From the NCBI GenBank assembly GCA_963920665.1, contig OY987263.1, positions 44,861,218 through 44,925,217 on the forward strand: 64,000 nucleotides of DNA, in the 5' to 3' direction. A program made the translations under genes and the position numbers. Positions 37,749 through 49,380 of the stretch are shown in pieces. Position 1 is the first letter of the stretch, and every line of letters begins with the position of its first letter. Under the pieces are notes generated by a model. It saw only the letters and a program-made list of their open reading frames with translations. It had not been told where the DNA came from and did no database searches. This DNA comes from Straminergon stramineum (lineage: Eukaryota > Streptophyta > Bryopsida > Hypnales > Calliergonaceae).

Positions 37749-38227
37749 AGGTAAAACAACCCATTACAGACCTTTTACCCATTGCAGACTCCTAAGAATG
37801 ACCCCATTACTGTTTTCTTTTAGTTTTTGAGATTTGGACCAAATTCAATGTCTTAGCTAATTGGAATGGAGTAATGAGTGACCGCACTAGGAACTTTCAG
37901 TTTTTTAGTGTTAGCTCATTGTAGGAAGTACCTTTTTCAGGTCTTATATGTTAAAAAATATTGTGACGGCTATAGGTGAGTCAGATGAGTGTTATGGATC
38001 AGTTTTTGTTGGTTTCGGGGTAGTCAACAGACTCTTTTAAGTTGTGATGGATTGAACACTTCAAAAATTCATAAGAAATTCACATTTTGTCAAAAAAAGA
38101 TAGTTTCAAATGCTCTTGCCATTTCTATCACTTCTATCACTTGACTTTCTCTGGAAAAACAAGTAAAAATTTCAGAAATGACAAGAGGGCAAACCCCCCA
38201 TTTGGTCCATAATGGGTTGTTTTACCT
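37749..38227. mobile_element. Tc1/mariner-like MITE with TA target site
   Basis: A 479-bp non-coding element with 18-bp inverted ends: AGGTAAAACAACCCATTA at the left and TAATGGGTTGTTTTACCT at the right. TA flanks both sides (37747-37748 and 38228-38229), the usual target duplication of Tc1/mariner elements. It lies about 800 bp upstream of the RING E3 ligase start. Assignment to the superfamily is from TIR plus TA only. Confidence 0.75.
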
Positions 38228-38229
38228 TA

Positions 38230-39034
38230 AACAAGCCAAGCCACAAACAACCTTGTCGTCGTTGTCCGCCTTGTCTTGTCCAAGGCGACTGGGTTCCCCA
38301 GTGTGCCAACACCCCCTGCACCTGGGCCTGCACCAGCACCTCTGTTTCCGTCCCTCCATGGGCGTCCAAAACGCAGATCGCGGGCATCGATATCGCAAAC
38401 CCCGGGCCCGGAATCACACATCACGGGCTCCACTGTCCGACCTTTGGAAACGCTGCCCGTACAGCAGGGGCTTTGGCAAAAGGAAACAGCAGCAACCCGC
38501 GGTATCGAAGCATGCACGCCTGAAACCCCATATTGCCCACCTTGAAATCGCATCTGTCAAATTTCTGAGCGCGTAAGTGCCCGCGTGCGAAACGTATTCC
38601 TGACTTGTACCCGTTCTGTTAAACATTGCGCATTCGTCTCCCCTGATGTGTGATAACTTAGAAGAGTTCTCCAGTCTTGATTGCCTCTTACTTCTCAATC
38701 CATCCCAGCCTACTAGATGCCATTCTGCTCGGTAAACTCTTTCCTCAGCAGATAACCTATTGAATCATTGTCTTTTCGACACCGTGCTATAATTTGTCTT
38801 TGGGAATTGGAGGTTGATTATTGTAGGTTTTCGACACCGTGCTACAATTTGTCTTTGGGGATTGGAGGTTGAGTATTGTAGGTTTTAGGTTATGAGAGTT
38901 TGCACACTAAGTTGCATTCACCTCTCTTGAATTCTCCCAATCTCTGTTCTTGTCCAAGGTACCTTATAGTTGTAACACTTGTCATTAGCTTGGAGTCTCT
39001 TTTCTACAGTTTCAGTACACCCTAGTTGAGCACG
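38230..39034 (+). promoter_or_regulatory. Promoter and leader of the RING E3 ligase gene
   Basis: GC-rich at 38240-38570, then moderate. Overlapping open frames in the GC-rich part have no domain. A 55-bp tandem duplication lies at 38773-38882. The segment probably contains the transcription start and 5' UTR, perhaps with a leader intron, but neither can be placed with certainty. Confidence 0.4.
38773..38882. repeat. 55-bp tandem duplication in the leader region
   Basis: Two adjacent copies start TTTTCGACACCGTGCTA and end GATTGGAGGTTG(A)TTATTGTAGG-like. They differ at only a few positions, so the duplication is fairly recent. It sits 150-260 bp upstream of the start codon. Confidence 0.9.
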
Positions 39035-42000
39035 ATGGGGTTTGGGTACGGGCCAGTGGTGGCTTTCTACACCGCTTTGAGCTTAGGAGGAATTGCTTGG
39101 AAACTCAATTCAGCATGGTGGAGCACCAGTGACAGTGATTATCTAGGGTTGGATCCTGTTGAAGCTGCTCGCACACTTCAGACTCTTCTTCAATCATCGG
39201 TAGTGTTGGCTTTACTGGGGAACCTTGTGGTCAACTTTTTCCTGTTGATAACGCTTTCAATGAAGGTCCGCTTCCACCCCATTTGCCTTTCAAGTTGGGC
39301 TTTTCAGCCGATTATTTCTCCTTGAAAGTTTATTGACCAAGCTCTCATGTAGATAACAATCATTAAGCGGGAATTTCGCTCTTGTTTAAGTGATTAAGAT
39401 GTAAGGTTTACGAGGATACAATCTCATGTAGACTTAATACTTTCCAACCACATTTAAGTTGGAGCTGAGGTGGTGTGCATGTGCAGACTATCTTCTTTGG
39501 TCAGTTGTCACTTGTTGAGACACAGAAGGTGGTAGAGCGACTCATCAATTATGTATTGTTTAAGGTGAATTCTCTTGAAATTCTGGGAGATTCGTGATGT
39601 TGCTGCGTTTTGTGACCAGAAAAGGCATATTTGGCCATAAGTGTAACTTCTGAAAGAGATTTATGATTCATCGATTAAGAGATTGAGTAAAGTTTTCACA
39701 GTAGATGGAAGATTACCTCCTCATGTGGTTGGTCCTGGGGTGGTGACAGGGCCTGTTCTTGACATGGGTTGTGAGACCAGAAATGATGCAGATTGCCGTC
39801 TGGCTGGCATGGTTTTCTGTCTTGGGTTTTTTGAAGGTGCGTTATTCACATGTAATTTGAAGCATTGATTACTTGAGCGGAAGATTTTCTTACTTTGGGC
39901 TCACTACTAACCTAGGATGCCTTTTCTTCACGTGGCACTGCCTTTTTGCTGATTTTCCCCTTTCTTTTGTATGAATGATCCAGGATATCCCGTCACTTTT
40001 CCATAGCTTCGTGTAAACTTTATGATGCAATTTAGATATTGATTAATAAATTTGGAAACAGATGTTCCAAGGTCTGGCAAGGGATCGATTGGAGCGCTTG
40101 AATGCATCTCCCTCTGCGACAATGTTCTCTCACCTGAGAGTCTATGCAGTTCTTTTGTTTGTTCTTCTATTTGACTTGCTCTGGTGAGTTAGTTTCTTTG
40201 TGCAATTTCAATTGCTGTTCCTTGAATATTGTCTGACATATGTTTTGATATGTTGATTGGTCTCACAACCAAAAATTGTACGTTGTGGTGATGCAAAACC
40301 TTTCCAGTTTCAATGAGGAATTTTTTAAATGACTGCAAGGATTTATGGGCCTACTTCAGTATCAAGTTATTCTGAATCTGAATTAATTACACTGGACCTG
40401 GCTGTTGGTGCAGGATGCAGCTCTGTATGCTACTATTCAAAGACACTGGAACCAGTACCTTCTTGCTACTTTTGTTTGAGCCTCTCAGTATAGCATTTGA
40501 CACTCTTCAGGTGAAATTATCCCCATCATCGGTGCAAATGCTTAATGGCTTCCTGTATGTTAAAATGAAACTGAGAATTACTGCAGGGTTTTGGTTAGTG
40601 CGATTTGTCAATTCCTTATTTGCTTGCTTGTTTCGCTGGCAGGCAATCATTGTTCACGGTATGCAACTATTGGATACTTGGCAACGACAAAATCTTGACA
40701 TTTCTGCCCATGATATAAGTTTACAACCTTCTGAGCGTTCTGCTGCAGGTGTGTTCAGATCTCTGTATCTAATAATTGGGGTTTATATTGTAATTTCTCT
40801 GAGATCAAGCTTCCTGGAGTTTTAATCAAGAGCCCTAAATATTGATAATTTCAACAGGATAGTACAGCGTAAATTACCGGAAAAAAGGAATTGGATAAGC
40901 GTATGTCTTGTGTAGGTGCGGCTTGGGAGTGGCGTGGGACAGTTGTACGAAATTGCAGTTTTGTGATGGATATTGTGAGCTTGTTGCTGGCTTTGGGCCA
41001 TTGTGTACATATCTGGTGGCTACGAGGTCTTGCTTTCCAAGTGGTTGATGCTATCCTTTTTCTCAACTTGCGGGTAGGTTGTCATACCAATTCGCTAAAA
41101 TCCGGCTGTTAAAGGGGCGTGTTCTGAAGATAGTTTGTATAGTTTGTGCATTTGATCTATTGCACAGAGTATTCAATGTGGTTTTGTGTGCGTTTTTTTT
41201 TATCATATATAACTCAGTGGAGATCATGCGTTTTGATGTATGTTTTGAGTAGCATGTGGCTGCTAGGCATTTTTAGTGAACCTCAATCTGTTCAACAGAA
41301 TGAAGAAATTATCTTGGACCATTTATTATATCGTTGTGGTAATAGTGATTTGGGAACAGGTTATTCATCATATTGTGTATATTGCAGGCGTTACTAAGCG
41401 CTATTTCAAAAAGGATAAAAGGTTTCATGCGTCTTCGTACAGCCATGATCACCTTGCAGGGTGCGCTTCCCGATGCAACGCAAGATGAGCTTCTAGCATA
41501 TGAAGACGATTGCGCAATTTGCAAGGTTTGCCATTCACCTGTCTGAGACGTATGAATAGCACAGAATGCCGACGTTTTTGAAAGTAAGATGACATTTTTT
41601 TGATATTTTAATGATTTCTATTTTCTTAATCGGCTCTTTTGAATTGGCAGGAGCCCATGGCTAGGGCAAAACGTCTTCCTTGTTCTCATCTCTTCCATCT
41701 TGCATGCTTGAGATCCTGGTAAATTGCTATTTCCACATCATTTGCTGCATTCTTGATAAACTTATAGTACAGTCTGTATGCCTAGTCACTGTTGCAAGAT
41801 ATCACAATTCAGCTCATCACTATTTTAGATATATAGTTACTGTTTGGATAAGGTCATGACTTACAAGCCGTTTCGGTGGAAGCCACGTTTGAGATAAGAA
41901 ATTTTGTGGATGGTGTTGATGAAATGTTTTTATGCGTAGAGAATCTTCTTGCCTATGGCTTAGTCCTACTGATCGGGTTGTTGAGGATATGAACTCTTTC

Positions 42001-43039
42001 TTGGAGAAGTGATCTCAATTTTGAGAATAAATTGAATTGTGCAGGTTAGATCAAGGATTAGCAGAGACGTATTCTTGTCCAACCTGTCGTAGACCGCTCT
42101 TTACGAGCGGATCACGGACTGCAACACATAATTTGCAGCGCCTGTTGGATGTACCCACTGCAATTCCTGGTACAGATGAAATTGAGACACAGGTTCCACA
42201 ACTACAAGATTTGGGGCAATTGCCATCACCACCTCTTACCAACGCAGCTACTGCTCCTGCACCACATTGGAATGCTCCTGTCACCAGCACTTGGACGTGA
42301 GTCGCCGTTGCCTAAGTAGTGCTCGTCTTTAGTTATGCCTGTTCACAAACAGCAGTCTGTCGCTAATTGAAAAGGCTTTTTAGTTTCAGCTCATGCATGA
42401 TTAATCAGATTTGCGCATTTTGGGTAAGCTGATGCAGATGTTTGCTGGGGGCATTCGCATTGTTGATGTGTGCTTGCATCGTGGTTACAGGGGCACATCT
42501 GAAGAGGTAGTTCCGGTTGGAGCAGCTATCGAAGAAGCGAATGTGGCAACAGATACTCAGAATGCAGGCGGTGGACTGGGTCGCTTTCATTTAATGATGA
42601 GACAGCTGTCAGGGTCAGGACCAGGGTCTGGGTCTGGACATGGGCATGGGCTCGCAGAGCAGGGCAGTTGGAATTGGTGGCCATTCGGAGGGGAGAGTAG
42701 TATACAGTCAAGTAGGCGCAATAGACGTGAATCAGTTGGTGGTTTTCGTTTGCGCAATAATACGACTGGGTTGGGTACTAGAGCGGATACAAGAATTTCA
42801 GCAATGGTTGCCATGGTTCGTGAGGTTCTTCCACACGTCCCGGATGAGCTTATTGCACAGGTATGTTGCACACGTGCTTTAATCAGGTCTTATTTACATC
42901 CGATAGTTGGGTCCCTGGTCCGAAGTGAGAAGTGAAACATTAACAAAAGAGTGTCCAAACCTCACACTTTTTTCGTTTGAGAATGCAGGACTTGCAGCGA
43001 ACGAATTCTGCGACAGCCACTGTCAATAACCTTCTATAG
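39035..43039 (+). CDS. RIN2-like: Membrane RING-H2 E3 ubiquitin ligase, RIN2/RIN3-like
   Basis: Arabidopsis RIN2/RIN3 are membrane E3 ligases (animal relative gp78/AMFR) that bind the immune receptor RPM1 and promote its cell-death output. Twelve exons: 39035-39265, 39487-39564, 39750-39836, 40062-40183, 40414-40510, 40643-40748, 40916-41073, 41388-41525, 41651-41718, 42045-42296, 42491-42860, 42989-43039. All phases agree and give 585 aa; Arabidopsis RIN2 is about 578. Several membrane helices lie before residue 300 (LLLLFEPLSIAFDTLQ, LLLALGHCVHIWWL). The RING-H2 is complete: C335, C338, C350, H352, H355, C358, C373, C376. A Ser/Gly-rich linker follows, then a CUE-like ubiquitin-binding end, MVREVLPHVPDEL and DLQRTNSATATVNNLL (about 548-585). 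No lesion was seen, so it should be functional. A role in immunity is inferred only from the family. Confidence 0.95.
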
Positions 43040-44089
43040 TCGAAAGTGGTTCGTCCCTGTGGACCAACTGATAACGCGGAGTAATTACCTTCGGCAGTGC
43101 TGCCATCTTGTGCGGGTCAATCGACTATCTAATCGTCTGATGCTTGAAGCTCTAGTTCCTGGCAAAGATATAGCCACATTTCAGCAACGGATTAACAGAT
43201 TCTGATTGCTCTTACTGCCTTAGGTGCTCCTGTCAAGTCATGAAAGTTAGGTAGAAGATGCTTGCTCTTTCCATAGCTTGCGGACATTGTGTACACAGGT
43301 ATCTTTGTCTATAGATCTGCAGTGATAAAGCACAGGTTAAGATGTCCCTTGCCATAGTCGGGTTTGATGAAATCCCCAGCCATAGTATCTACCACACCAT
43401 GTGTAGAATTACAAGTCTGCTCTTGTAGCTGCTTAGAATTTGTGCTTCTCTTGATCAGAAGAAGTGGCGTTGATCTGGTAATACGTGAAATATCCTCCTT
43501 AGCATTTACTCGGAGCACAATCTCGATAGTGGTGGTGTTACACCACGTGCATGCAAATAGCTGAGGGTTCTCTTACGCCGGTTGGTCACTGTATAGAAAC
43601 AGAGTTCTAGATAAACCGTTTGATTTGTGGGCTATTCCCTATAAATAGATCACTGTATATATTGTTCACCACCCAAGATCGCAACGGGCAAGATCTTGTG
43701 CATCTTGTTTTCTTCCGCCTCTGCTAAGCTGGCAATTTAACCGAACGCTAAGTATTAGCATCTCTCCCTTCTCAATTTTTCTACAAGCGATCTCAGTTTT
43801 GTCTCAGTTTTTACTCCGTATTTCACTAGGTCCTTAAAACCGTTGTACTAAATTATATTTTACTGGATATAATGACGTTCTTTCTGGTTTCTTTTTGGTT
43901 TGTTCTGGCATATTCATTTGTTCTTCCTGAAGTGGTGTTACGTACTCAACCCCGGATCGCCCAAGCGACCCATATTGTGACTGTTGGATTCTCATGGTTT
44001 CTAAGTTAGCGGCAGCGTATCATAACAAACACGTCCAGTTCATTCATCCAGTTTTCTTAACCTCTAAAGATCCAAGGCCTTTTTTCTGC
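43040..44089. other. 3' flank of the E3 ligase gene, no gene seen
   Basis: The first few hundred bases are probably 3' UTR. The open frames at 43309-43564 on either strand have no domain. No RNA gene was seen. Confidence 0.5.
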
Positions 44090-44995
44090 AAAAGAACACT
44101 CAAAACTGCCATTTTTAGAGCAAAGAGTTAAAAAAATTGACAATTGTATTTTTTGCACATCTAACCATAGGATCTTACACCTAACTAGTATGAAAATGTG
44201 TGGAAAAAAATTTCAGAAATTTTGCCCACATAGATTGCAAGATATCTGCCTTCAAAGTGAAGAAAACAAGTTTTTCCACACATTGTGGAATTAAGTTATT
44301 TAACTTTGAACCTTCTTAACTTCAATTTTTTGCACTACAAAGTTTTGAGCTTTAAATCTTTATAGTGGAGAATTGAGTTGAGAGTCTAGGGTAAAAAAGA
44401 AAATACAAAAAAAATTAATTTTGATTCTTTAAAAAATTGTTAAGTAGAAGTAAGTACAAGATAGAAGAAAAATCTAAATTATTAATATCTCTAAGATGGA
44501 ATTAAAATGCACTAATCCCAATGGTGAGATTGTTCTTGAAGGCAAATGAAACAATGTGGACCTTTATTTTTTGAAAAATTGTAAAAATTGCATTCAGAAA
44601 TGAATCCAACAAGTTATTTTCTTAGGAAGATGCTCTAAGTGCCCAAAAAACAAAATTGTCTATAACTTTCTCATAACAAGTCCAAATGGAATGAATCAAA
44701 ACTTTTTGTGTAGACAAAAATACAATCTATAAGGGAAAAAAATAAAAAATAAAAAAAATCAAATTTTTGAAACTTTTTTTTGCTGCCCCCTCTCCCTTTT
44801 TTTGAGCTTATTTGGGCATAACTTTTGTTCCCGGGCACCAAGTGAAAAAAAAATTATATTCCCATGAAGCTAATCAATTTTTCTATCTTCACAAAAAGTT
44901 TCAAAAAATCAGGACAAAAATTGAGATTGTAGGTACCTGCCCAAAATCTCATTTGTCCTCCGAAGGGACAATGGTCCTTTAGGGGTTTAGATTTG
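44090..44995 (-). repeat. Old dispersed repeat, right copy (inverted)
   Basis: The reverse complement matches 34765-36010 in order: AACCCCTAAAGGACCATTGT, TTTTTTGAAACTTTTTGTGA, GATAGAAAAATTGATTAG, GATTCATTCCATTTGGACTT and GATCCTATGGTTAGAT. With the left copy it brackets the 37.7-43.0 kb segment holding the E3 ligase. The copies are well diverged, so the insertions are old. Confidence 0.5.
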
Positions 44996-46450
44996 AAGTT
45001 TCTGAACATTTCTATAGTTAACCTTGTAACTCCGCAAAGGACGACTCCATTGGATGACTTGGAGGACAAGTTTTCATCCAATTTTTTTGGGGGGGGTATT
45101 TTTTGAATGCATTTTGTGAGAATGATGTTGGAAATTCTATCAATGAGGTATGATTGACTTTTCTACTTAAGAAGATTGCATTTAGAAGTCCATTTGACAA
45201 TTTATGAGTGGCCATGGGTCTTTTTGAAATTTGAATCTTTATGATTCTTTCTAGGAATTTTGTATCTAAGCCTAGAGTCTTTTATGAAATTTCAAGTCCT
45301 CATGACTAATTCTTCCCTAGAATTTTGAGTTCATATGACTATTTTTTACTCAAATTGAGTAGGTTGCTAGCTACTTGGGATTTTATATTAACAAGTATAG
45401 AGTCTACTTTGTGATCATGGGCTTTATTTGAAGCCATGACTAAAAAATGGTAGAATGAAGCAAAGACAATACCTAAATGATACTAGATTTGTTCACATGG
45501 AATATTTCTAAGTTTGAGCAAGTTTTTGTGATCTTTGTAGAAAATCCTCTACACTAAATTAGATGTCCTACGAGGGTATATAGATGTCATGCAACGAGAT
45601 CAATCTTTGTTTCGGCTCTTCACAAGAGAGTATGACACAACTTCATATTGTGCATCCCTTCAGAAAGGTCACTATTTTGGCACACCTAAAAAATGACATC
45701 AACAATAATAAGTTTGTCCCATTCCTAGACCAATTTGAATGAATGATTCTATTTGACTTTGACTCATGGATGACAATGTATTGAAAGTTTCTATCTCCAA
45801 AATTCCAAAATTCAAGGACCTCCAATCAATTATTAGTGGTAGCACAAAGAACAACAAAGCCCTTGATAATATGTTATATTTCATTAAATTTTTTATTCAA
45901 ATGACAACCTCTAAGCCAAACAATTTTTGCTAATAATTCTTGTGCATTGAGAAATATATGTATTTGATATTGATGATATAGGCCTAAAATTAAAGTGTTA
46001 TTGAAGCCACCACTATTTTGAAGCCAACTTTGTCTATCTTTTTTCATCTAAACCTAGGTCTTGAAAACCCACCTAACACCATCAAGAAAAACTACAAGTT
46101 TTTTAATGCAACCAATGAAAATTGAAGAGTTTTTTGAAATGCAATGTATTTATTTCAATGACAGTTAGGTGATGTTTTGCTTGAAATACAAATATAGGGT
46201 TTAATTCTTAGGTGCGTGACATAAAGTCACGATAATTACTTTTTAGTTTGTTTTTTAGTTTTTGAAAATTTTAAACATTACAAATTATCAATAATTTGAA
46301 ATTTTTGAAATATAGAAAAGCTTTGAAAATTAATTTATAAATCTATGTATAAATCTATTAAAAAATATTATTTTTATTTTTAGAATCTAACTTTTATATG
46401 ATATCATGTTTAAAATTTTCGTCTTCAAAGTCCCAAACCCCCAATTGTTT
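44996..46450. other. AT-rich DNA, no gene seen
   Basis: No coding block or bounded element recognised. A GGGGGGG run near 45090 is isolated. Confidence 0.5.
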
Positions 46451-46719
46451 GTTACTAGTAGGAGGGTTGCTATTATGTGAGCATAGGAGTGTGAGCCCAT
46501 GAGTCTATAATACTACACACCTATATTATAGGTGTATATACCATAGAAACCGTCTATGATTATAGGGTATAATGTTACAAATACCCATATTATAGGTGTT
46601 TATGATACATACACCTTCTATAGTGCATGGTATCTATATTATAGGTACCTATAATGTAGGTTCAATGCTCATAAGCTCTCATTCTTCGGCTTACATACTA
46701 GCACCGTTGTTACTAGTAG
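46451..46719. mobile_element. Mutator-like MITE with 11-bp target duplication
   Basis: The identical 11-mer GTTACTAGTAG flanks the element at 46451-46461 and 46709-46719. The 247-bp element between has imperfect inverted ends of about 36 bp: left TTGCTATTATGTGAGC...GTGTGAGC..ATGAG, right (reverse complement) GTGCTAGTATGTAAGC...ATGAGAGC..ATGAG. Inside are short palindromes such as ACACCTATATTATAGGTGT. It has no coding capacity. A long target duplication of 9-11 bp suits Mutator-like elements. Confidence 0.75.
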
Positions 46720-49099
46720 CATGGAGAGTAGTGAAGCCCTATTTAAATTTAAAACTAATTGAAATGAAATAGTCTTCACAACTAAAACAAATTGTTTACC
46801 AACTTGCTCACAATATACAATAGTTTTTAGAGAATTAGGCCTATTCAACTAATATTTATTTATATGATATGTTTATAATTCTAATAGTAGCCTTGGTGAA
46901 GCCATGCCTATTTCATTTCTATTTATCCTTTGAAGCTCTATAATTTTGAGGCTTTGCACATATATTTTGAGTTTGAAAAGCCTTCTATGCAAAATATTTT
47001 AGGCTGCCAACCAACTTGTATTTCCCAAAACTAATTCTAAACATACTTTCCAAATGATTTTTTTGTAGGAAAATTTTGAAATTTTCAATAACTCAAAATC
47101 TAAATGTTCAAATGGTTGTCATATGTCACATATAATGAATTAAAAAATGAAATGAAAATCATACATATGATATCATGGACAAGCATATTAGATTATTGAA
47201 AGTAAACATTCACAAAGAGTAAATTCTACATTGCCACATTCTATTGATAATATCAATTGTAACATTTTAAGGTTAATCCCTAAGAGAGACTAGATTCCTA
47301 GATAGAAGGAATGGAGATTTGTAATGTTTTAGACAATTTAAATTATGATGAGAAGAATCTAGGCATAAGATTCATTTTTGCAAAGGTTATCTTGTTTCTT
47401 TGTAATTTCAAGCAATAAGTAATCCTAATTGCAATCACAAGTTAAATTTTATAATTAAACATTTTAAAATCATGTCCTCAGAATATATGGGCTTCATAGA
47501 AAACTCATTTTGGTGGAATTTTATATTTAGATCTTGTTTTCTATGTGTATTCAAAACTTGATTATCTTCACAATCACCTAGAGATCTTTTATGGTTGGTC
47601 ATACTATACTAAAATGTATAAGTATTGGAAAAAAACATACTTGTTTTGAGACTTGTTTAATAATTTATTGCTTAAAACTCACTCTCACGAATAATTGAAG
47701 AAAAAGGCTATTTTCCAACTCAAAATTAGAAAGTACAAGATAATCAAACAATTTTTTTTGACACTTCAAGTATATATTGAGATTTTGAACAATTGGATCT
47801 ACTATATTTAAGAGTCACATATATAAAAAAATAATCTTATATACATTTTTCTACTTATTTGTGATTTAATTCACATTCAAAATCTTGCCTAAAATTATAT
47901 CGGAAAATTTTTAGAAGACGGTTTTAAAATCCCTAAACCTTCTCATTCATTGCAATTCTTTTTCAATTCAAAAAAACAATAGTTTTGGTGCTTTTATATA
48001 TAAAAGTTTCTATTGGTCAATTTATGTGTTCTTAATTTCATGATAATTCATGACAAAATTGGTTTCAAATGATCATTTAGGTAATAATTGTTGAATATAC
48101 ACAATGTGTATATCATGATACATGTGTTCATTGATTTTTATATCATTGAAGTCATATTGTAGTAAATACTTGTATTTTTTATATTTAAATACAAATGAAA
48201 TTATGCAAATCTTTATTTATTATTGATATAAATACTTTTAAAATAATATATGTAGAGGAAGAACATAGTTCAAAAAATTAAAAACCTTGGTTACAAAGTT
48301 GATATGATTATTTTTGACTAAATCTTCCAAAAATAATACATCATATTTTTCTCAAAAAAACTAAACTAAAAAGAACTTCCATTAATTGAAGGTGAATATT
48401 TTCTTTGTAGATGTGCACATGGGTTTAGTCATAAGACCCCCAAGTTTCACTTTGAAAAGACTTACAACCATTCAATCGTACAATGCAACGACGCTAGTGT
48501 GTGAGCTTGGAGTTGTGAGCTTGTGAGCTGTGAGCGTAGAGCCCCCAATACTTTTTTGGAACAACTTTTTGCCCCCAAATGTATTTTTTTCATTTTTTTC
48601 TCCAAAATAGAGGAAAACTTCCTATTTTTAGTAAATATTGTGACCTATGACCATGTCCCCTAAAACCGTGGATTGTGGAATGAGTTGTTTTTTATTCTTC
48701 TGAAATTGCTTATTACTATTGGAAAAGACTGTCTAATTTTATTAAAAAGTTTCACAACTTAGTTAAATGATGACAATGGAAAATATGCTAGATGTTACGA
48801 GTATTATAGAGAGATGTCATTTGGGCACAACTCAATTGCGTTGTTTTGACTATCTTATTTGAATACATAGGATCTAGGGTTCCGAATATCTTGTAATGAT
48901 TGGAATTTTTCATGTGCTGTTGTATAAGTGCACATGGATAGGATGAGTAAACAATCTAAAGGTGTGGGTGAGATGACAACCACAAGCCATGGTGGATTTG
49001 TGGTAGACATTTCACCCTAATCTTAAGGTTTTTTACTTCATATAATTTTGAATTATAAAATTCATTTCTCTTCATAATTGTTAGTATTGTCAAATGTTG
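46720..49099. other. Very AT-rich DNA, no gene seen
   Basis: Over 2 kb of AT-rich sequence without recognisable genes. A short GTGAGCTT(G/T)-type repeat at 48500-48540 is too small to classify. Confidence 0.5.
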
Positions 49100-49380
49100 T
49101 AGAAAATGGGGAAAGAAAAAGAAATGGCCAAAAAAATGAATGGAAAAACCAAGAAACCAAGAAAATGAGGAAATGAAAAAAAAATGGGGAAAGAAAAAAA
49201 AAGGTGAAAGAAAAAAAATGGGAAAGAAAAAAAAATAGGGAAAGAAAAAAAAATGGGGTAAAAAAAAATTGGGAAAGGAAAAAAATGGGGAAAGAAAAAA
49301 AATAGGGAAAGAAAAAAAGGGAAAAGAAAACAAAATGGGGAAAGGAAAACTAAATAGAAAAGTAAATGGAACAAATACTT
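49100..49380. repeat. GGGGAAAGAAAAAAA simple-sequence array
   Basis: Roughly twenty imperfect units of the type ATGGGGAAAGAAAAAAA, 13-18 bp each. The complementary strand reads as a Phe/Pro-rich false frame. It is a minisatellite-like purine tract. Confidence 0.9.

Noticed and set aside
38178..38698. Overlapping open frames of 81-132 codons on both strands
   Set aside because: A GC-rich leader gives long chance frames. None has a domain, and they overlap one another in several frames.
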